NCBI RefSeq assembly: GCF_024171645.1 | Contig: NZ_JALKAC010000008.1 | Location: 62,001-126,000 of the forward strand | Source of the DNA: Flavobacterium sp. HSC-32F16 | Lineage (GTDB): Bacteria; Bacteroidota; Bacteroidia; Flavobacteriales; Flavobacteriaceae | Length of the DNA: 64,000 nucleotides | Direction: 5' to 3' | In this document: positions 8,031 to 17,930 of the stretch, piece by piece | Layout of the letters: every line of letters starts with the position of its first letter | Numbering within the stretch: the stretch's first letter is position 1 | The notes under the pieces: generated by a model | What the model was told of the DNA's origin: nothing | Databases searched by the model: none | Seen by the model: only the letters and a program-made list of their open reading frames with translations | Program-made: the position numbers and the translations under genes

Positions 8031-10547
8031 ATGGCAAAGAATTTAGTAATAGTGGAATCACCTGCAAAGGCGAAAACGATCGAGAAATTTCTTGGGAGTG
8101 ATTTTCAGGTGGAGTCAAGTTATGGTCACATAGCCGACTTACCATCAAAGGAAATAGGAGTAGATGTTGAGAATGGGTTTAAACCTAAATATGAAGTTTC
8201 TCCAGATAAAAAAGCCTTGGTAAGTAAACTTAAAACATTATCTAAAAATGCCGAAACGGTTTGGTTAGCAAGTGATGAGGACCGCGAAGGAGAAGCTATT
8301 TCATGGCACTTGGCGGAAGAATTGAAACTGGATACAAAAAAAACAAAGCGAATTGTTTTTCATGAAATCACAAAATCTGCGATTTTAAAAGCAATCGAAA
8401 ACCCAAGAGAAATTGATTATAATTTAGTAAATGCACAACAGGCACGTCGTGTTTTGGATCGTTTAGTAGGTTATGAATTATCTCCGGTTTTATGGAGAAA
8501 GATCAAAGGCGGACTTTCTGCTGGTCGTGTACAATCTGTTTCTGTACGTTTAATTGTTGAAAGAGAACGCGAAATCCAAAACTTTAATGCAGTAGCAACG
8601 TATTCTATTGTTGCCGAATTTGTAAACGAAGCCGGAAAAGCTTTCAAAGCAAAACTGCCAAAAAATTTCAACACTAAAAAAGAAGCCGAAGATTTCTTAA
8701 ACAAAAATATCGGTTCTAAATATAAGGTAGCAGATTTAGAAACTAAACCTACCAAAAAATCACCAACAGCACCATTTACAACTTCTACATTGCAGCAGGA
8801 AGCAGCAAGGAAATTGTATTTGCCAGTTGGAATTACAATGCAGCTAGCACAGCGTTTGTACGAAGCGGGACTTATTACGTATATGAGAACGGACTCGGTG
8901 AATCTTTCAAAAGATGCAATGAACGCGGCTGAAGCAGAAATTATAAAATCGTACGGAAAAGAATTCTCTAAACCGAGAACTTTTGCAACGAAAAGTAAAG
9001 GAGCGCAAGAAGCACACGAAGCAATACGTCCGACAGATATGTCTCGCCATACCGTAAATATCGATCGTGATCAGGCTCGTTTATATGATTTGATCTGGAA
9101 AAGAACTTTAGCTTCGCAAATGAGCGATGCTCAATTAGAAAGAACAAATGTGAAAATCGAAGCTGATAATCACAGCGAAATTTTTACAGCTTCTGGAGAA
9201 GTTTTACTTTTTGAAGGTTTCTTAAAAGTATATTTAGAAGGGCATGATGATGATGAGGAAGAGCAAGAAGGAATGCTTCCGGCACTAAAAGTAAACGAAA
9301 AACTGGCTAATAACTATATTACAGCTACAGAACGATATTCTAGACCGCCTGCAAGATATACTGAGGCATCTTTGGTGAAAAAACTAGAGGAACTAGGAAT
9401 TGGACGTCCGTCAACTTACGCACCGACTATTTCAACTATTATCAACAGAAATTATGTTGAAAAAGGAACTCTTGAAGGTCAGGAACGTAATTATACGCAG
9501 CTTACTTTGCAAAACAGTAAAGTAGGAGAGAAGCTTTTAAAAGAAAATACAGGTTCTGATAAAGGAAAATTGGTTCCAACAGATATTGGAACGATCGTAA
9601 CGGATTTCTTGGTTAAAAACTTCGGAAATATTTTAGATTATAATTTTACTGCAAAAGTGGAACAGGATTTCGACGAAATTGCCGAAGGAAATATTGACTG
9701 GGCAAAAATGATGCAGGATTTCTACAATAAATTTCACCCAAATGTAAAAGAGGTTGAGGCAAATGCTGAACGCGAAAGCGGTGAAAGAATTTTAGGTAAA
9801 GATGCTGACGGAAGACAAGTTTCTGTTCGTTTAGGAAAATTTGGGCCAATGGCTCAGATTGGAGAAGCAGATGATGAAGATAAAAAGTTTGCCAGCTTAA
9901 TGGCAGATCAAAATATTGGAAATATTACACTTGAAGAAGCTTTAAATTTATTTTTGCTTCCTAAAAATTTAGGAGAATATAAAGGAGAAGAAGTAGAAGT
10001 GAGCAACGGTCGTTATGGTCCTTATGTTCGTCACGGAAGTGTATTTATTTCATTACCTCGCGGTGAAGATCCTTTAAATGTTACTAAAGAAAGAGCTCAG
10101 GAACTAATTGACGAAAAAGCACTTGCTGATGCGCCAATTGCAGTTTATAAAGGAGAAGCTGTTCAAAAAGGTGTGGGACGTTTTGGTCCTTTCATTAAAT
10201 GGAATGGTCTTTTTGTAAATGTGAGCAAAAAATACAATTTTGATAATTTATCTCAGGCTGATGTTGAGGAATTAATTGAAGATAAATTACAGAAAAACAT
10301 TGATAAAGTTCTTCATAATTGGGAAGATGAAGGGATTACAGTTGAAAAAGCACGCTGGGGCCGTTCAGTTATTTTAAAAGGTAAAATCAAAATTGAATTA
10401 AGCAAAGATGTTGATGCAGCAAAATTAACATTGGCCGAAGTTCAGGAAATGATAGAGAAAAAAGCACCCGCTAAAAAAACCGCTGCGAAGAAAACCACAG
10501 CAGCAAAAAAAGCACCGGCAAAAAAAACAGCAGCAAAAAAGAAATAA
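8031..10547 (+). CDS. topA: DNA topoisomerase I (type IA)
   Basis: An 838-residue enzyme that relaxes negative supercoils through a 5'-phosphotyrosine intermediate. The start MAKNLVIVESPAKAKTIEKF is the classic Toprim beginning and also carries its catalytic Glu. DEDREGEAISWHLA is the Toprim acidic motif, GGLSAGRVQSVSVR belongs to the core, and the active-site Tyr lies in GLITYMRTDS. The C-terminus lacks Cys zinc fingers. Instead it has four beta-strand repeats (LGKFGPMAQIG, NGRYGPYVRHG, VGRFGPFIKWNG, KARWGRSVILKG) and then a Lys/Ala tail of AKKT units that probably binds DNA. A TTG start 7 codons upstream is in frame but lies in the promoter, so I rejected it. Confidence 0.97.
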   Translation: MAKNLVIVESPAKAKTIEKFLGSDFQVESSYGHIADLPSKEIGVDVENGFKPKYEVSPDKKALVSKLKTLSKNAETVWLASDEDREGEAISWHLAEELKLDTKKTKRIVFHEITKSAILKAIENPREIDYNLVNAQQARRVLDRLVGYELSPVLWRKIKGGLSAGRVQSVSVRLIVEREREIQNFNAVATYSIVAEFVNEAGKAFKAKLPKNFNTKKEAEDFLNKNIGSKYKVADLETKPTKKSPTAPFTTSTLQQEAARKLYLPVGITMQLAQRLYEAGLITYMRTDSVNLSKDAMNAAEAEIIKSYGKEFSKPRTFATKSKGAQEAHEAIRPTDMSRHTVNIDRDQARLYDLIWKRTLASQMSDAQLERTNVKIEADNHSEIFTASGEVLLFEGFLKVYLEGHDDDEEEQEGMLPALKVNEKLANNYITATERYSRPPARYTEASLVKKLEELGIGRPSTYAPTISTIINRNYVEKGTLEGQERNYTQLTLQNSKVGEKLLKENTGSDKGKLVPTDIGTIVTDFLVKNFGNILDYNFTAKVEQDFDEIAEGNIDWAKMMQDFYNKFHPNVKEVEANAERESGERILGKDADGRQVSVRLGKFGPMAQIGEADDEDKKFASLMADQNIGNITLEEALNLFLLPKNLGEYKGEEVEVSNGRYGPYVRHGSVFISLPRGEDPLNVTKERAQELIDEKALADAPIAVYKGEAVQKGVGRFGPFIKWNGLFVNVSKKYNFDNLSQADVEELIEDKLQKNIDKVLHNWEDEGITVEKARWGRSVILKGKIKIELSKDVDAAKLTLAEVQEMIEKKAPAKKTAAKKTTAAKKAPAKKTAAKKK

Positions 10548-10550
10548 AGA

Positions 10551-11702
10551 ATGGAATTTGATTTTCTAGAGCCTTTAAATGACGGAATTTTAAAATTCAT
10601 TAGTTCATTGTCTTCACAAGAACTGGGAAGTAAGATTGTATTGCATACCCAAGATCAATTTCCGGATATAAGTAAAATTAACATTGCGATTGTAGGTGTT
10701 CTTGAAGACCGACGCAACATTAATATGGTTAATGAAGTTAATCTTACTTCTGTTCGAAAAAAACTTTACGGAATGTTTCCTGGCAATTGGGATGCATCAA
10801 TTGCAGACTTAGGAGATATTCTTGCAGGCGACTCTGTAGAGGATACCTATTTTGCAGTAAAAAAAGTGGTATCAAGTTTAATTAAGAATAAAGTCATTCC
10901 TATAGTCCTGGGAGGTTCTCAGGATTTAACTTACGCTTTGTATCGCGCTTACGATGATTTAGAGCAAATGGTAAATATGGTTTCTGTCGATAATAAATTT
11001 GATTTTGGTAAAGAAAATGAATCAGTTTCGGCTAATTCTTACTTGACTCAAATTATTATTAATGAACCAAACAATCTTTTTAATTACTGTAATATAGGAT
11101 ATCAAACCTATTACAATTCTCAGGAAGAAATTGATTTAATTGAAAAACTGTTTTTTGATGCTTATCGTTTAGGCGAAATTTCAAACAATATTGCTCTGGC
11201 AGAACCCGTGTTTAGAGATGCTGATTTAGTTAGTATCGATTTAAATTCGGTAAAGTCTTCTGCTTCAGGAAATATGGTTTCTTTTGAGCCGAATGGTTTC
11301 AACGGAAAAGAGATATGTTCTTTGGCCAGATATGCAGGAATCAGTGATAAAGTCTCGTCTTTCGGGATCTTTAATCATAATAGTACATTGTCGGAAGCGC
11401 CTATTATGGCCCAGATAATCTGGTATTTTATTGAAGGGTATCACTATCGTTCAAAAGAATATCCGTTTGGAAGCAGAACAAACTATTTGAAATATATTGT
11501 TCCTCTGGAAGAAGAAGAGCTTGTGTTTTATAAAAGTGACAAAACAGAACGCTGGTGGATCGAAATTCCATTCGAAATAAACGGCAGCAATAAATTAAAA
11601 AGAAATACGTTATTACCGTGTTCTTATGATGAATATTTGAGCGCTTGTAATCAAGAATTGCCAGAAAGATGGTGGAAAGCACAGCGAAAAAACGCTTTGT
11701 AG
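10551..11702 (+). CDS. Arginase/formimidoylglutamase-fold protein with altered metal sites
   Basis: A 383-residue protein 3 bp after topA. It has the outline of the ureohydrolase family: IPIVLGGSQDLTYALY in place of GGDHS, MVSVDNKFDFG in place of DAHxD, and LVSIDLNSVKSS in place of SxDxDxxDP. Several manganese ligands are changed (His to Gln, His to Lys, Asp to Asn), so classical arginase or formimidoylglutamase activity is unlikely. This is my reading of the motifs; the fold is probable but not proven. Between topA and gldK, the gene is probably co-transcribed with topA. A role linked to gliding is only a guess from position. Confidence 0.8.
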   Translation: MEFDFLEPLNDGILKFISSLSSQELGSKIVLHTQDQFPDISKINIAIVGVLEDRRNINMVNEVNLTSVRKKLYGMFPGNWDASIADLGDILAGDSVEDTYFAVKKVVSSLIKNKVIPIVLGGSQDLTYALYRAYDDLEQMVNMVSVDNKFDFGKENESVSANSYLTQIIINEPNNLFNYCNIGYQTYYNSQEEIDLIEKLFFDAYRLGEISNNIALAEPVFRDADLVSIDLNSVKSSASGNMVSFEPNGFNGKEICSLARYAGISDKVSSFGIFNHNSTLSEAPIMAQIIWYFIEGYHYRSKEYPFGSRTNYLKYIVPLEEEELVFYKSDKTERWWIEIPFEINGSNKLKRNTLLPCSYDEYLSACNQELPERWWKAQRKNAL

Positions 11703-11871
11703 AGTAAAATTTCGAAAGAAATCTTAATTTTTTTAATTTTTAGGAAAATAAGTTAAAATAGTTAGTAGGAAAAATAGTATTTATTATAAAATTTAACGTT
11801 TTACGTCGATTTTTTTAATCAGTTTATCGAGGAAATATTTTTTTTTTATTTTATTTAACATTATTTTTGAA

Positions 11872-11879
11872 CGGTAAAA
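11872..11879 (+). promoter_or_regulatory. Candidate -7 box for the gldKLMN operon
   Basis: TATTTTTG fits TAnnTTTG and lies 86 bp before gldK in a 263-bp spacer that otherwise holds only A/T-rich sequence. No -33 TTG stands at the expected distance, so the call is tentative. Confidence 0.4.
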
Positions 11880-11965
11880 GAAAATTCGCAAATAGGTATT
11901 GTTTTTTAGATAAATAATAAATACGTTTACGGACTTTTAATAATGAATAGATAATCCAAATTTAT

Positions 11966-13360
11966 ATGAAGAAGTTTATTGCATTTGCAGCAATGTTAAC
12001 ACTAGTAATCGGCTGTGGTAAGTCAGGTGATAAAGGTGAATTAGTTGGTGTTACAGGAGGGAAATGGCATCCTGAAAAACCGTATGGAATGACTTTGGTT
12101 CCGGGTGGATCTTTTATTATGGGTAAATCTGATGGTGACTTAGCTAATGTAGAAGATGCTCCAACAAAAACCGTAACAGTTCGTTCGTTTTATATGGACG
12201 AGACAGAGATCACTAATAGTGAGTACCGTCAATTTGTAGAATGGGTAAAAGATTCTACAATGAGAGTTCGTCTTGCTATTTTAGCTGATGAAACTGGTCA
12301 AAAAAGTACTGGTGACAAAGGTAAAAAAGGCGGTAGTATTTCTGATTATGCATTTAATGATTCTGAGCCGGATAAAATGACGGCTTACGATAAATATATG
12401 TATGATAACTACTATAGTGTAGGAACAAAAGATGATCCGTATGCTGGTAGAAAATTAAATAAAAAAGTTAAGTTAATTAGAGATACTAAAGCTTATCCAG
12501 ATGAGTATTATGCTGAAGTAATGGACTCTATGTATTTACCAATTGAAGAATCATATAATGGTTTAAGAACAATTGACGTAAATAAATTGAAATTCCGTTA
12601 TTCTTGGATGGATATTCAAGCAGCTGCAAAAGCTAAAGTTGGAAAAAGAAAAGACTTCGTTAAAACGGAACAAGTTAGTGTATATCCTGATACAACAGTT
12701 TGGATTAAAGATTTCGCATATTCATATAATGAGCCAATGCATAACGATTACTTCTGGCATAAAGCTTATGGAGATTATCCGGTAGTTGGTGTAACTTGGA
12801 AACAAGCTAAAGCATTCTGTGCTTGGAGAACTTTAAATAAAAACAGCTATATTAAATCAAAGAAAAAAGGACGTGATTTAGTTAACGCATTCAGACTTCC
12901 AACAGAAGCAGAATGGGAGTATGCTGCAAGAGGTGGTCTGGAGTCTGCTACATACCCTTGGGGAGGTCCTTACACTAAGAGTGACAGAGGATGTTTCATG
13001 GCAAACTTTAAACCTAACAGAGGAGATTATGCTGCTGATGAAGCTTTATATACTGTTGAAGCAAAATCTTACGAGCAAAACGGATACGGATTATATAACA
13101 TGGCCGGAAACGTTTCTGAGTGGACTGATTCAGCTTACAATCCTAATGCATACGAATATGTTTCTACAATGAACCCTAACGTAATTGATGGAAACAACCA
13201 AAGAAAAGTGGTTCGTGGCGGATCTTGGAAAGATGTTGCTTACTTCCTACAAGTAAGTACTCGTGATCACGAATATGCTGATTCTGCAAGAAGTTACATT
13301 GGTTTCAGAACTGTACAAGATTACATGGGAACTCAAGTAACAGGAGGCGGAAGAAAATAA
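11966..13360 (+). CDS. gldK: Gliding motility / T9SS lipoprotein GldK
   Basis: A 464-residue lipoprotein: FIAFAAMLTLVIGC with the lipidated Cys at 17. It has an FGE-sulfatase-type fold (formylglycine-generating-enzyme-like), seen in FRLPTEAEWEYAARGG, GLYNMAGNVSEWTDSAY and VVRGGSWKD. In the type IX secretion system, GldK forms a periplasmic ring with GldN beneath the outer membrane and is needed for gliding and SprB secretion. It is the first of five gld genes on the plus strand, with spacers of 81 bp or less to gldL, gldM and gldN. The catalytic Cys of true FGE enzymes is not obvious, as expected for a structural relative. Confidence 0.96.
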   Translation: MKKFIAFAAMLTLVIGCGKSGDKGELVGVTGGKWHPEKPYGMTLVPGGSFIMGKSDGDLANVEDAPTKTVTVRSFYMDETEITNSEYRQFVEWVKDSTMRVRLAILADETGQKSTGDKGKKGGSISDYAFNDSEPDKMTAYDKYMYDNYYSVGTKDDPYAGRKLNKKVKLIRDTKAYPDEYYAEVMDSMYLPIEESYNGLRTIDVNKLKFRYSWMDIQAAAKAKVGKRKDFVKTEQVSVYPDTTVWIKDFAYSYNEPMHNDYFWHKAYGDYPVVGVTWKQAKAFCAWRTLNKNSYIKSKKKGRDLVNAFRLPTEAEWEYAARGGLESATYPWGGPYTKSDRGCFMANFKPNRGDYAADEALYTVEAKSYEQNGYGLYNMAGNVSEWTDSAYNPNAYEYVSTMNPNVIDGNNQRKVVRGGSWKDVAYFLQVSTRDHEYADSARSYIGFRTVQDYMGTQVTGGGRK

Positions 13361-13441
13361 TAATAATAGCGTGTATAATTAAATCAATATACAAAAACCA
13401 AATCGAATCTATTTAAAATTAAAACCTAAAAAAGAATTATT

Positions 13442-14089
13442 ATGGCATTATTAAGTAAAAAAGTTATGAATTTCGCTTATGGTATGGGAGCGGCAGTGGT
13501 AATCGTTGGAGCTTTATTCAAAATTACTCACTTTGAGATTGGGCCATTGACAGGAACTGTAATGCTTTCTATTGGTCTTTTGACTGAGGCATTAATCTTC
13601 GCGTTATCTGCTTTTGAACCAGTTGAAGATGAGTTAGATTGGACTCTTGTTTACCCAGAATTAGCTAACGGACAAGCTAGAAAAAAAGCCGACAAAGTAG
13701 AGACTACAACTGATGCCCAAGGTTTATTATCTCAAAAATTAGATGCAATGTTAAAAGAAGCTAAAGTTGACGGTGAGTTAATGTCAAGCTTAGGAAACAG
13801 CATCAAAAACTTCGAATCAGCTGCTAAAGGAATTGCTCCAACTGTAGATTCAATCGCTTCTACTAAAAAATACGGAGAAGAATTATCTCTTGCTGCTGCA
13901 CAAATGGAATCATTAAACAGTTTATATAAAGTACAGTTAGAAAGCGCTTCTAGAAACGCTGAAGCTAACAAAGAAATTGCTGAAAATGCATCTAAATTAA
14001 AAGAGCAAATGGCGTCTATGACTGCTAATATCGCTTCTTTAAACAGTGTTTACGGTGGTATGCTTTCTGCAATGAGTAACAAAGGATAA
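13442..14089 (+). CDS. gldL: T9SS proton-driven motor protein GldL
   Basis: A 215-residue inner-membrane protein with two transmembrane helices (about residues 10-30 and 36-56), then a long Ala- and Glu-rich cytoplasmic helical region. Tyr13, Lys27 and Glu49, residues reported as important for GldL proton coupling, are all present. GldL forms the stator-like pentamer around the GldM transmembrane helix and powers both gliding and type IX secretion. It is flanked by gldK and gldM in the usual order. Confidence 0.97.
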   Translation: MALLSKKVMNFAYGMGAAVVIVGALFKITHFEIGPLTGTVMLSIGLLTEALIFALSAFEPVEDELDWTLVYPELANGQARKKADKVETTTDAQGLLSQKLDAMLKEAKVDGELMSSLGNSIKNFESAAKGIAPTVDSIASTKKYGEELSLAAAQMESLNSLYKVQLESASRNAEANKEIAENASKLKEQMASMTANIASLNSVYGGMLSAMSNKG

Positions 14090-14138
14090 TTAGTTTTTGA
14101 CTATATATTAAATATTAATAAGAACTAATTAGAAAAAA

Positions 14139-15680
14139 ATGGCAGGAGGAAAATTAACCCCTAGACAGAAGATGATTAACCTGATGTATCTGGTTTTCAT
14201 CGCAATGTTAGCAATGAACGTATCAAAAGAAGTTATTTCTGCTTTTGGTTTGATGAACGAAAAATTTGAAAGTGCAAATACTAGTTCAACAGAAACAAAT
14301 ACAGGTTTATTAACATCTTTAGATCAAAAAGCTGCTGAAGCAAAAGGAGAATTCGCTATTGCTGCAGTTACAGCTCATAAAGTTGAAGCAATTACAAAAG
14401 ATTTTTATGATTATATAGCTACTCTAAAAGCTCAGGCTATTAAAGGTTTCGAAGTTGAGAAAGAAACTGGAAAATTGCCATACGAAGCAATGGATAGAGG
14501 AGATAATATCGACGACTGGTTTACTGGAGACGGATATACTAAAAAAGGTAATGAAATTATCTCTAAAATCGAAAAATACAAAGCTGATATTAAAGCAGCT
14601 TTAGGAACAGACAAAAAATACGCAGCTATTATTTCTGAGGTTGAAAAGAAATTTGATGTTTCTGATGTAAAAAACAAAGATGGAATTAAAGAAAAGTATT
14701 TAGCTTATCACTTCAAAGGTTTTCCTGCGATTGCATCTGCTGCAAAACTTTCAACTTGGCAGAATGATGTTAAAAAAGTTGAAACTGACGTTTATAACAG
14801 TGCATTAGGAAAAGCTGCAGTTGCTGCTGCTTCTTACAGCAACTACCAAGCGATCGTTGTTTTAGATAAAAATGCTTATTTCCAAGGAGAAAAAGTTACA
14901 GGTAAGGTAGTTTTAGGTCGTTATGACGAAAACACAAAACCAACTTCTTTCCAAGGTCCAGGACAAATTGTTAATGGACAGGCAGTAATCTCTTTAACTG
15001 CTGGTGGAGTAGGAGAACAAGATATTAATGGACAATTTACTTTCTTGGAAGATGGAAAAAATATTCCACTTAAATTCTCTGGAAAGTATGTTGTAGTTCC
15101 AAGACCAAACTCAGCTACAATTTCTGCTGATAAAATGAATGTAGTGTATAGAGGAGTTGTTAACCCAATCTCTGTATCATTCGCTGGTGTTGACGCTAAC
15201 AAAATTGTTGCAAGTGCTCCTGGATTAGCTTCAGCTGGAAAACCAGGAAAATATAATATGAGCCCGGGTCAAGGTACTGAGGCTACAATTTCTGTGACTG
15301 GTACATTACCAAACGGAGATAAAGTTACAGATAAGAAAACATTCAGAATTAAAGGTATTCCTGGTCCAACAGGTACAATTAGAGGTGAAATGGGAGTTGT
15401 TAAAGGTCCTAAATCTAACTTAGAGATTGCTACTATTGGTGCTAAATTACTTGATTTTGATTTTGAAGTTGGTTTAGATGTTGTTGGATTTAATATGAAA
15501 ATTGCTGGACAGCCTACAGTTGTTGTTACTGGTAATAAAATGAATGCACAATGTAAATCAGTTCTTGCAAGAGCTGGTAAAGGAGACCAAGTTACTATTT
15601 CTGAAATTAAAACTAAACTTGTTGGAGCTGGTAGTTATTTATTGCCAAGAACTGCTCCGGTAATTTACGAAATACAATAA
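14139..15680 (+). CDS. gldM: T9SS motor shaft protein GldM
   Basis: A 513-residue protein with one N-terminal transmembrane helix (about 17-36, LMYLVFIAMLAMN) and a long periplasmic part. That part has a helical first domain followed by several Ig-like beta domains (from about residue 230, for example AYFQGEKVTGKVVLGRYDE). GldM dimerises, spans the periplasm and passes energy from GldL to the GldK/GldN ring. The length and start (MAGGKLTPRQKMINLMYLV) match the family. Confidence 0.97.
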   Translation: MAGGKLTPRQKMINLMYLVFIAMLAMNVSKEVISAFGLMNEKFESANTSSTETNTGLLTSLDQKAAEAKGEFAIAAVTAHKVEAITKDFYDYIATLKAQAIKGFEVEKETGKLPYEAMDRGDNIDDWFTGDGYTKKGNEIISKIEKYKADIKAALGTDKKYAAIISEVEKKFDVSDVKNKDGIKEKYLAYHFKGFPAIASAAKLSTWQNDVKKVETDVYNSALGKAAVAAASYSNYQAIVVLDKNAYFQGEKVTGKVVLGRYDENTKPTSFQGPGQIVNGQAVISLTAGGVGEQDINGQFTFLEDGKNIPLKFSGKYVVVPRPNSATISADKMNVVYRGVVNPISVSFAGVDANKIVASAPGLASAGKPGKYNMSPGQGTEATISVTGTLPNGDKVTDKKTFRIKGIPGPTGTIRGEMGVVKGPKSNLEIATIGAKLLDFDFEVGLDVVGFNMKIAGQPTVVVTGNKMNAQCKSVLARAGKGDQVTISEIKTKLVGAGSYLLPRTAPVIYEIQ

Positions 15681-15721
15681 TAAAGTAGTTTAAACTACGT
15701 TCAATATCTTATAATGATATC

Positions 15722-16714
15722 ATGATGAAAGTAAGAAATTTTTTAATAGCTATTGTTTCTATCGCTGGAGGTTTTGCTTCTAATGCGCAATCTAATTTGC
15801 TTAATGCAAAAACCCCTGCTCAAATTGGACTTAAAACTCCTGCGCAACTTATCTCAGATAACGATAAGCCTTTAGCTTACGGTTATGTTGATGATAGAGA
15901 TGTCTTGATGGGAAAAACTACTTGGGAGATTATTGATTTAAATGAAAAAATTAACTTTCCAATGTACTTTCCTGTAGATACAGCTAATATTGGTTCTGAC
16001 AGACGTTCTCTTTACGACGTTTTGACGAAAGCCATCACAAAAGGCAAAATAACTGAGGTGTATTCTGATAGTTATTTCAATACTAAAAAATCTATGAAAG
16101 ACATCCAAGGTGCATTATCTCGTATTGATACTACAGATGCTGGTAGAGAACTTATCAACCAATATCCAGATGATTACAAATCACGTGTTGTGAAGAAAAA
16201 AGTAGTTACTGGTACTGGTAAAAAGAAAGTTGTTACTTATGTAGATGAAACAGTTGGACCAACAAGAACGGTTCCTGCTGAATATATCTTAAAACAAGAT
16301 TTAACTTCTGCTGACGTTACGCAATATAAAATTAAAGGATACTGGTATTTTGACAAACGTCAAAGTGAATTGAAGTATCGTTTACTTGGACTTTGTCCTG
16401 TAACTCCGGATGTTTATACAATGAATAGTGACGAAAAGGATTATATTGAATTGTTCTGGGTTTTCTTCCCTAATGCACGTGAAGCACTGCATGAGGCAAA
16501 AGCTTTTAATGATAACAATTCAGCACTTCCAATTTCATTTGATCAAATCTTAAACTCTAGACGTTTTAATGCGGTAATCTACAAAGAGGAAAACCTTTAC
16601 GGAGATAGAGCGATTAGTGATTATATGAAAGACAATGCACAAAATCAATTGTTAGAATCTGAAAGAGTAAAAGAGAAGATTCGTAACTTCGAACAAGATA
16701 TGTGGAATTACTAA
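15722..16714 (+). CDS. gldN: Gliding motility / T9SS ring protein GldN
   Basis: A 330-residue periplasmic protein with a signal peptide ending near ASNAQ (about residue 23). It pairs with GldK in the outer-membrane-associated ring of the type IX secretion machinery. The sequence is nearly collinear with the next gene, gldO, over its full length (shared blocks such as LAYGYVDDRDVLM, GYWYFDKRQSELKYR and CPVTPDVYTMNSDEKDY). The start has a double ATG; either could be used. A strong terminator follows, so the gldKLMN transcript ends here. Confidence 0.96.
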   Translation: MMKVRNFLIAIVSIAGGFASNAQSNLLNAKTPAQIGLKTPAQLISDNDKPLAYGYVDDRDVLMGKTTWEIIDLNEKINFPMYFPVDTANIGSDRRSLYDVLTKAITKGKITEVYSDSYFNTKKSMKDIQGALSRIDTTDAGRELINQYPDDYKSRVVKKKVVTGTGKKKVVTYVDETVGPTRTVPAEYILKQDLTSADVTQYKIKGYWYFDKRQSELKYRLLGLCPVTPDVYTMNSDEKDYIELFWVFFPNAREALHEAKAFNDNNSALPISFDQILNSRRFNAVIYKEENLYGDRAISDYMKDNAQNQLLESERVKEKIRNFEQDMWNY

Positions 16715-16739
16715 GTATCTGAAAATAAAATATTTAAAA

Positions 16740-16773
16740 ACTCTTACTACCTTTGTAGTAAGAGTTTTTTTTT
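16740..16773 (+). terminator. Terminator after gldN
   Basis: ACTCTTACTAC and GTAGTAAGAGT form a perfect 11-bp stem around CTTT, followed by a T-run. A related hairpin stands after gldO. Confidence 0.9.
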
Positions 16774-16838
16774 GAATACAATTTAAATTCGCTTTTGTTA
16801 ATTCAAATAAAAAGTTCTCGATTTAAATTACTTTTTAG

Positions 16839-16846
16839 TAATTTTG
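16839..16846 (+). promoter_or_regulatory. Candidate -7 box for gldO
   Basis: TAATTTTG fits TAnnTTTG, 65 bp before gldO and beyond the gldN terminator, so gldO may have its own promoter. There is no clear -33 box. Confidence 0.45.
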
Positions 16847-16911
16847 ATTTTATGTAGGAAAAATAACAATATTTAATATGTTATTACGTTTAATTTCTTA
16901 TAATATATATC

Positions 16912-17904
16912 ATGATGAGAGTAGGGAATTTTTTAATCGCTGGTTTTGCGGTTTTTAGCGGATTGGTTTGTAACGCACAATCTAATTTACTTAATGCTAA
17001 GAGAGCAGACCAAATTGGGCAAAAGAATGCTGCAAGGTTGATTTCGGATAATGATAAGCCTCTAGCTTATGGTTATGTAGACGACAGAGATGTTTTGATG
17101 GCGAAGACAACTTGGGAAATTATTGATTTGAATGAGAAAATCAATTTTCCGTTATATTTTCCGGTAGATACCGCAAATATCGGACCTGACAGACGTTCGC
17201 TTTATGACGTTTTAACGAAAGCAATTCGAAATGGCAGAATAACTGAGGTTTACACTGATAGTTATTTCAATACCAAAAAATCTATGAAAGATATTGAAGG
17301 CGCTTTGTCTCGTGTTGATACTACTGATGCCGGCAGAGAACTTATCAATCAATATCCAGATGATTTCAGGACTCGTGTTGTAAAGAAAAAGGTAGTTACT
17401 GGTACGGGTAAAAAGAAAGTTGTTAGTTATGTTGACCAAACTATAGGCCCAACAAGAACGGTTCCTGCTGAATATATTCTAAAACAAGATCTTACTTCAT
17501 CAGATGTTACACAATACAAAATTAAAGGATATTGGTATTTTGATAAACGTCAAAGTGAATTAAAATATCGACTGCTTGGAATTTGTCCTGTAACTCCAGA
17601 CGTTTACACAATGAATAGTGACGAAAAAGATTATATCGAGTTATTCTGGGTTTTCTTTCCAAATGCGCGTGATGTATTGCATGAAGCAAAAGCTTTTAAC
17701 GATAAAAACTCTGCACTTCCAATCTCATTTGATCAGATATTAAATTCCAGACGTTTCAACGCCATTATCTATAAAGAGGAAAATGTATATGGTGATCGTG
17801 AAATCAAAGACTACATTAAAGACAATGCACAAAGTCAGTTATTAGAATCTGAAAGAGTAAAAGAGAAGATTCGCAACTTCGAAGAGGATATGTGGAATTA
17901 CTAA
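16912..17904 (+). CDS. gldO: GldN paralogue GldO
   Basis: A 330-residue copy of GldN, same length and without gaps, differing by scattered substitutions (for example RADQIGQKNAARL against KTPAQIGLKTPAQL). It has its own signal peptide ending near VCNAQ. In F. johnsoniae, GldO is known to be partly redundant with GldN. The sequences just before both start codons are also alike (CTTATAAT ... ATCATGATGA), as are the terminators. This is a tandem duplication that took its flanks with it and then diverged. Confidence 0.95.
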   Translation: MMRVGNFLIAGFAVFSGLVCNAQSNLLNAKRADQIGQKNAARLISDNDKPLAYGYVDDRDVLMAKTTWEIIDLNEKINFPLYFPVDTANIGPDRRSLYDVLTKAIRNGRITEVYTDSYFNTKKSMKDIEGALSRVDTTDAGRELINQYPDDFRTRVVKKKVVTGTGKKKVVSYVDQTIGPTRTVPAEYILKQDLTSSDVTQYKIKGYWYFDKRQSELKYRLLGICPVTPDVYTMNSDEKDYIELFWVFFPNARDVLHEAKAFNDKNSALPISFDQILNSRRFNAIIYKEENVYGDREIKDYIKDNAQSQLLESERVKEKIRNFEEDMWNY

Positions 17905-17930
17905 GGGCTTAAAACTAAATAATACGAAAA

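Noticed and set aside
15722..17904. gldN/gldO as an assembly artefact
   Set aside because: The copies differ at many places, including in the terminators and spacers, so they are genuine paralogues.
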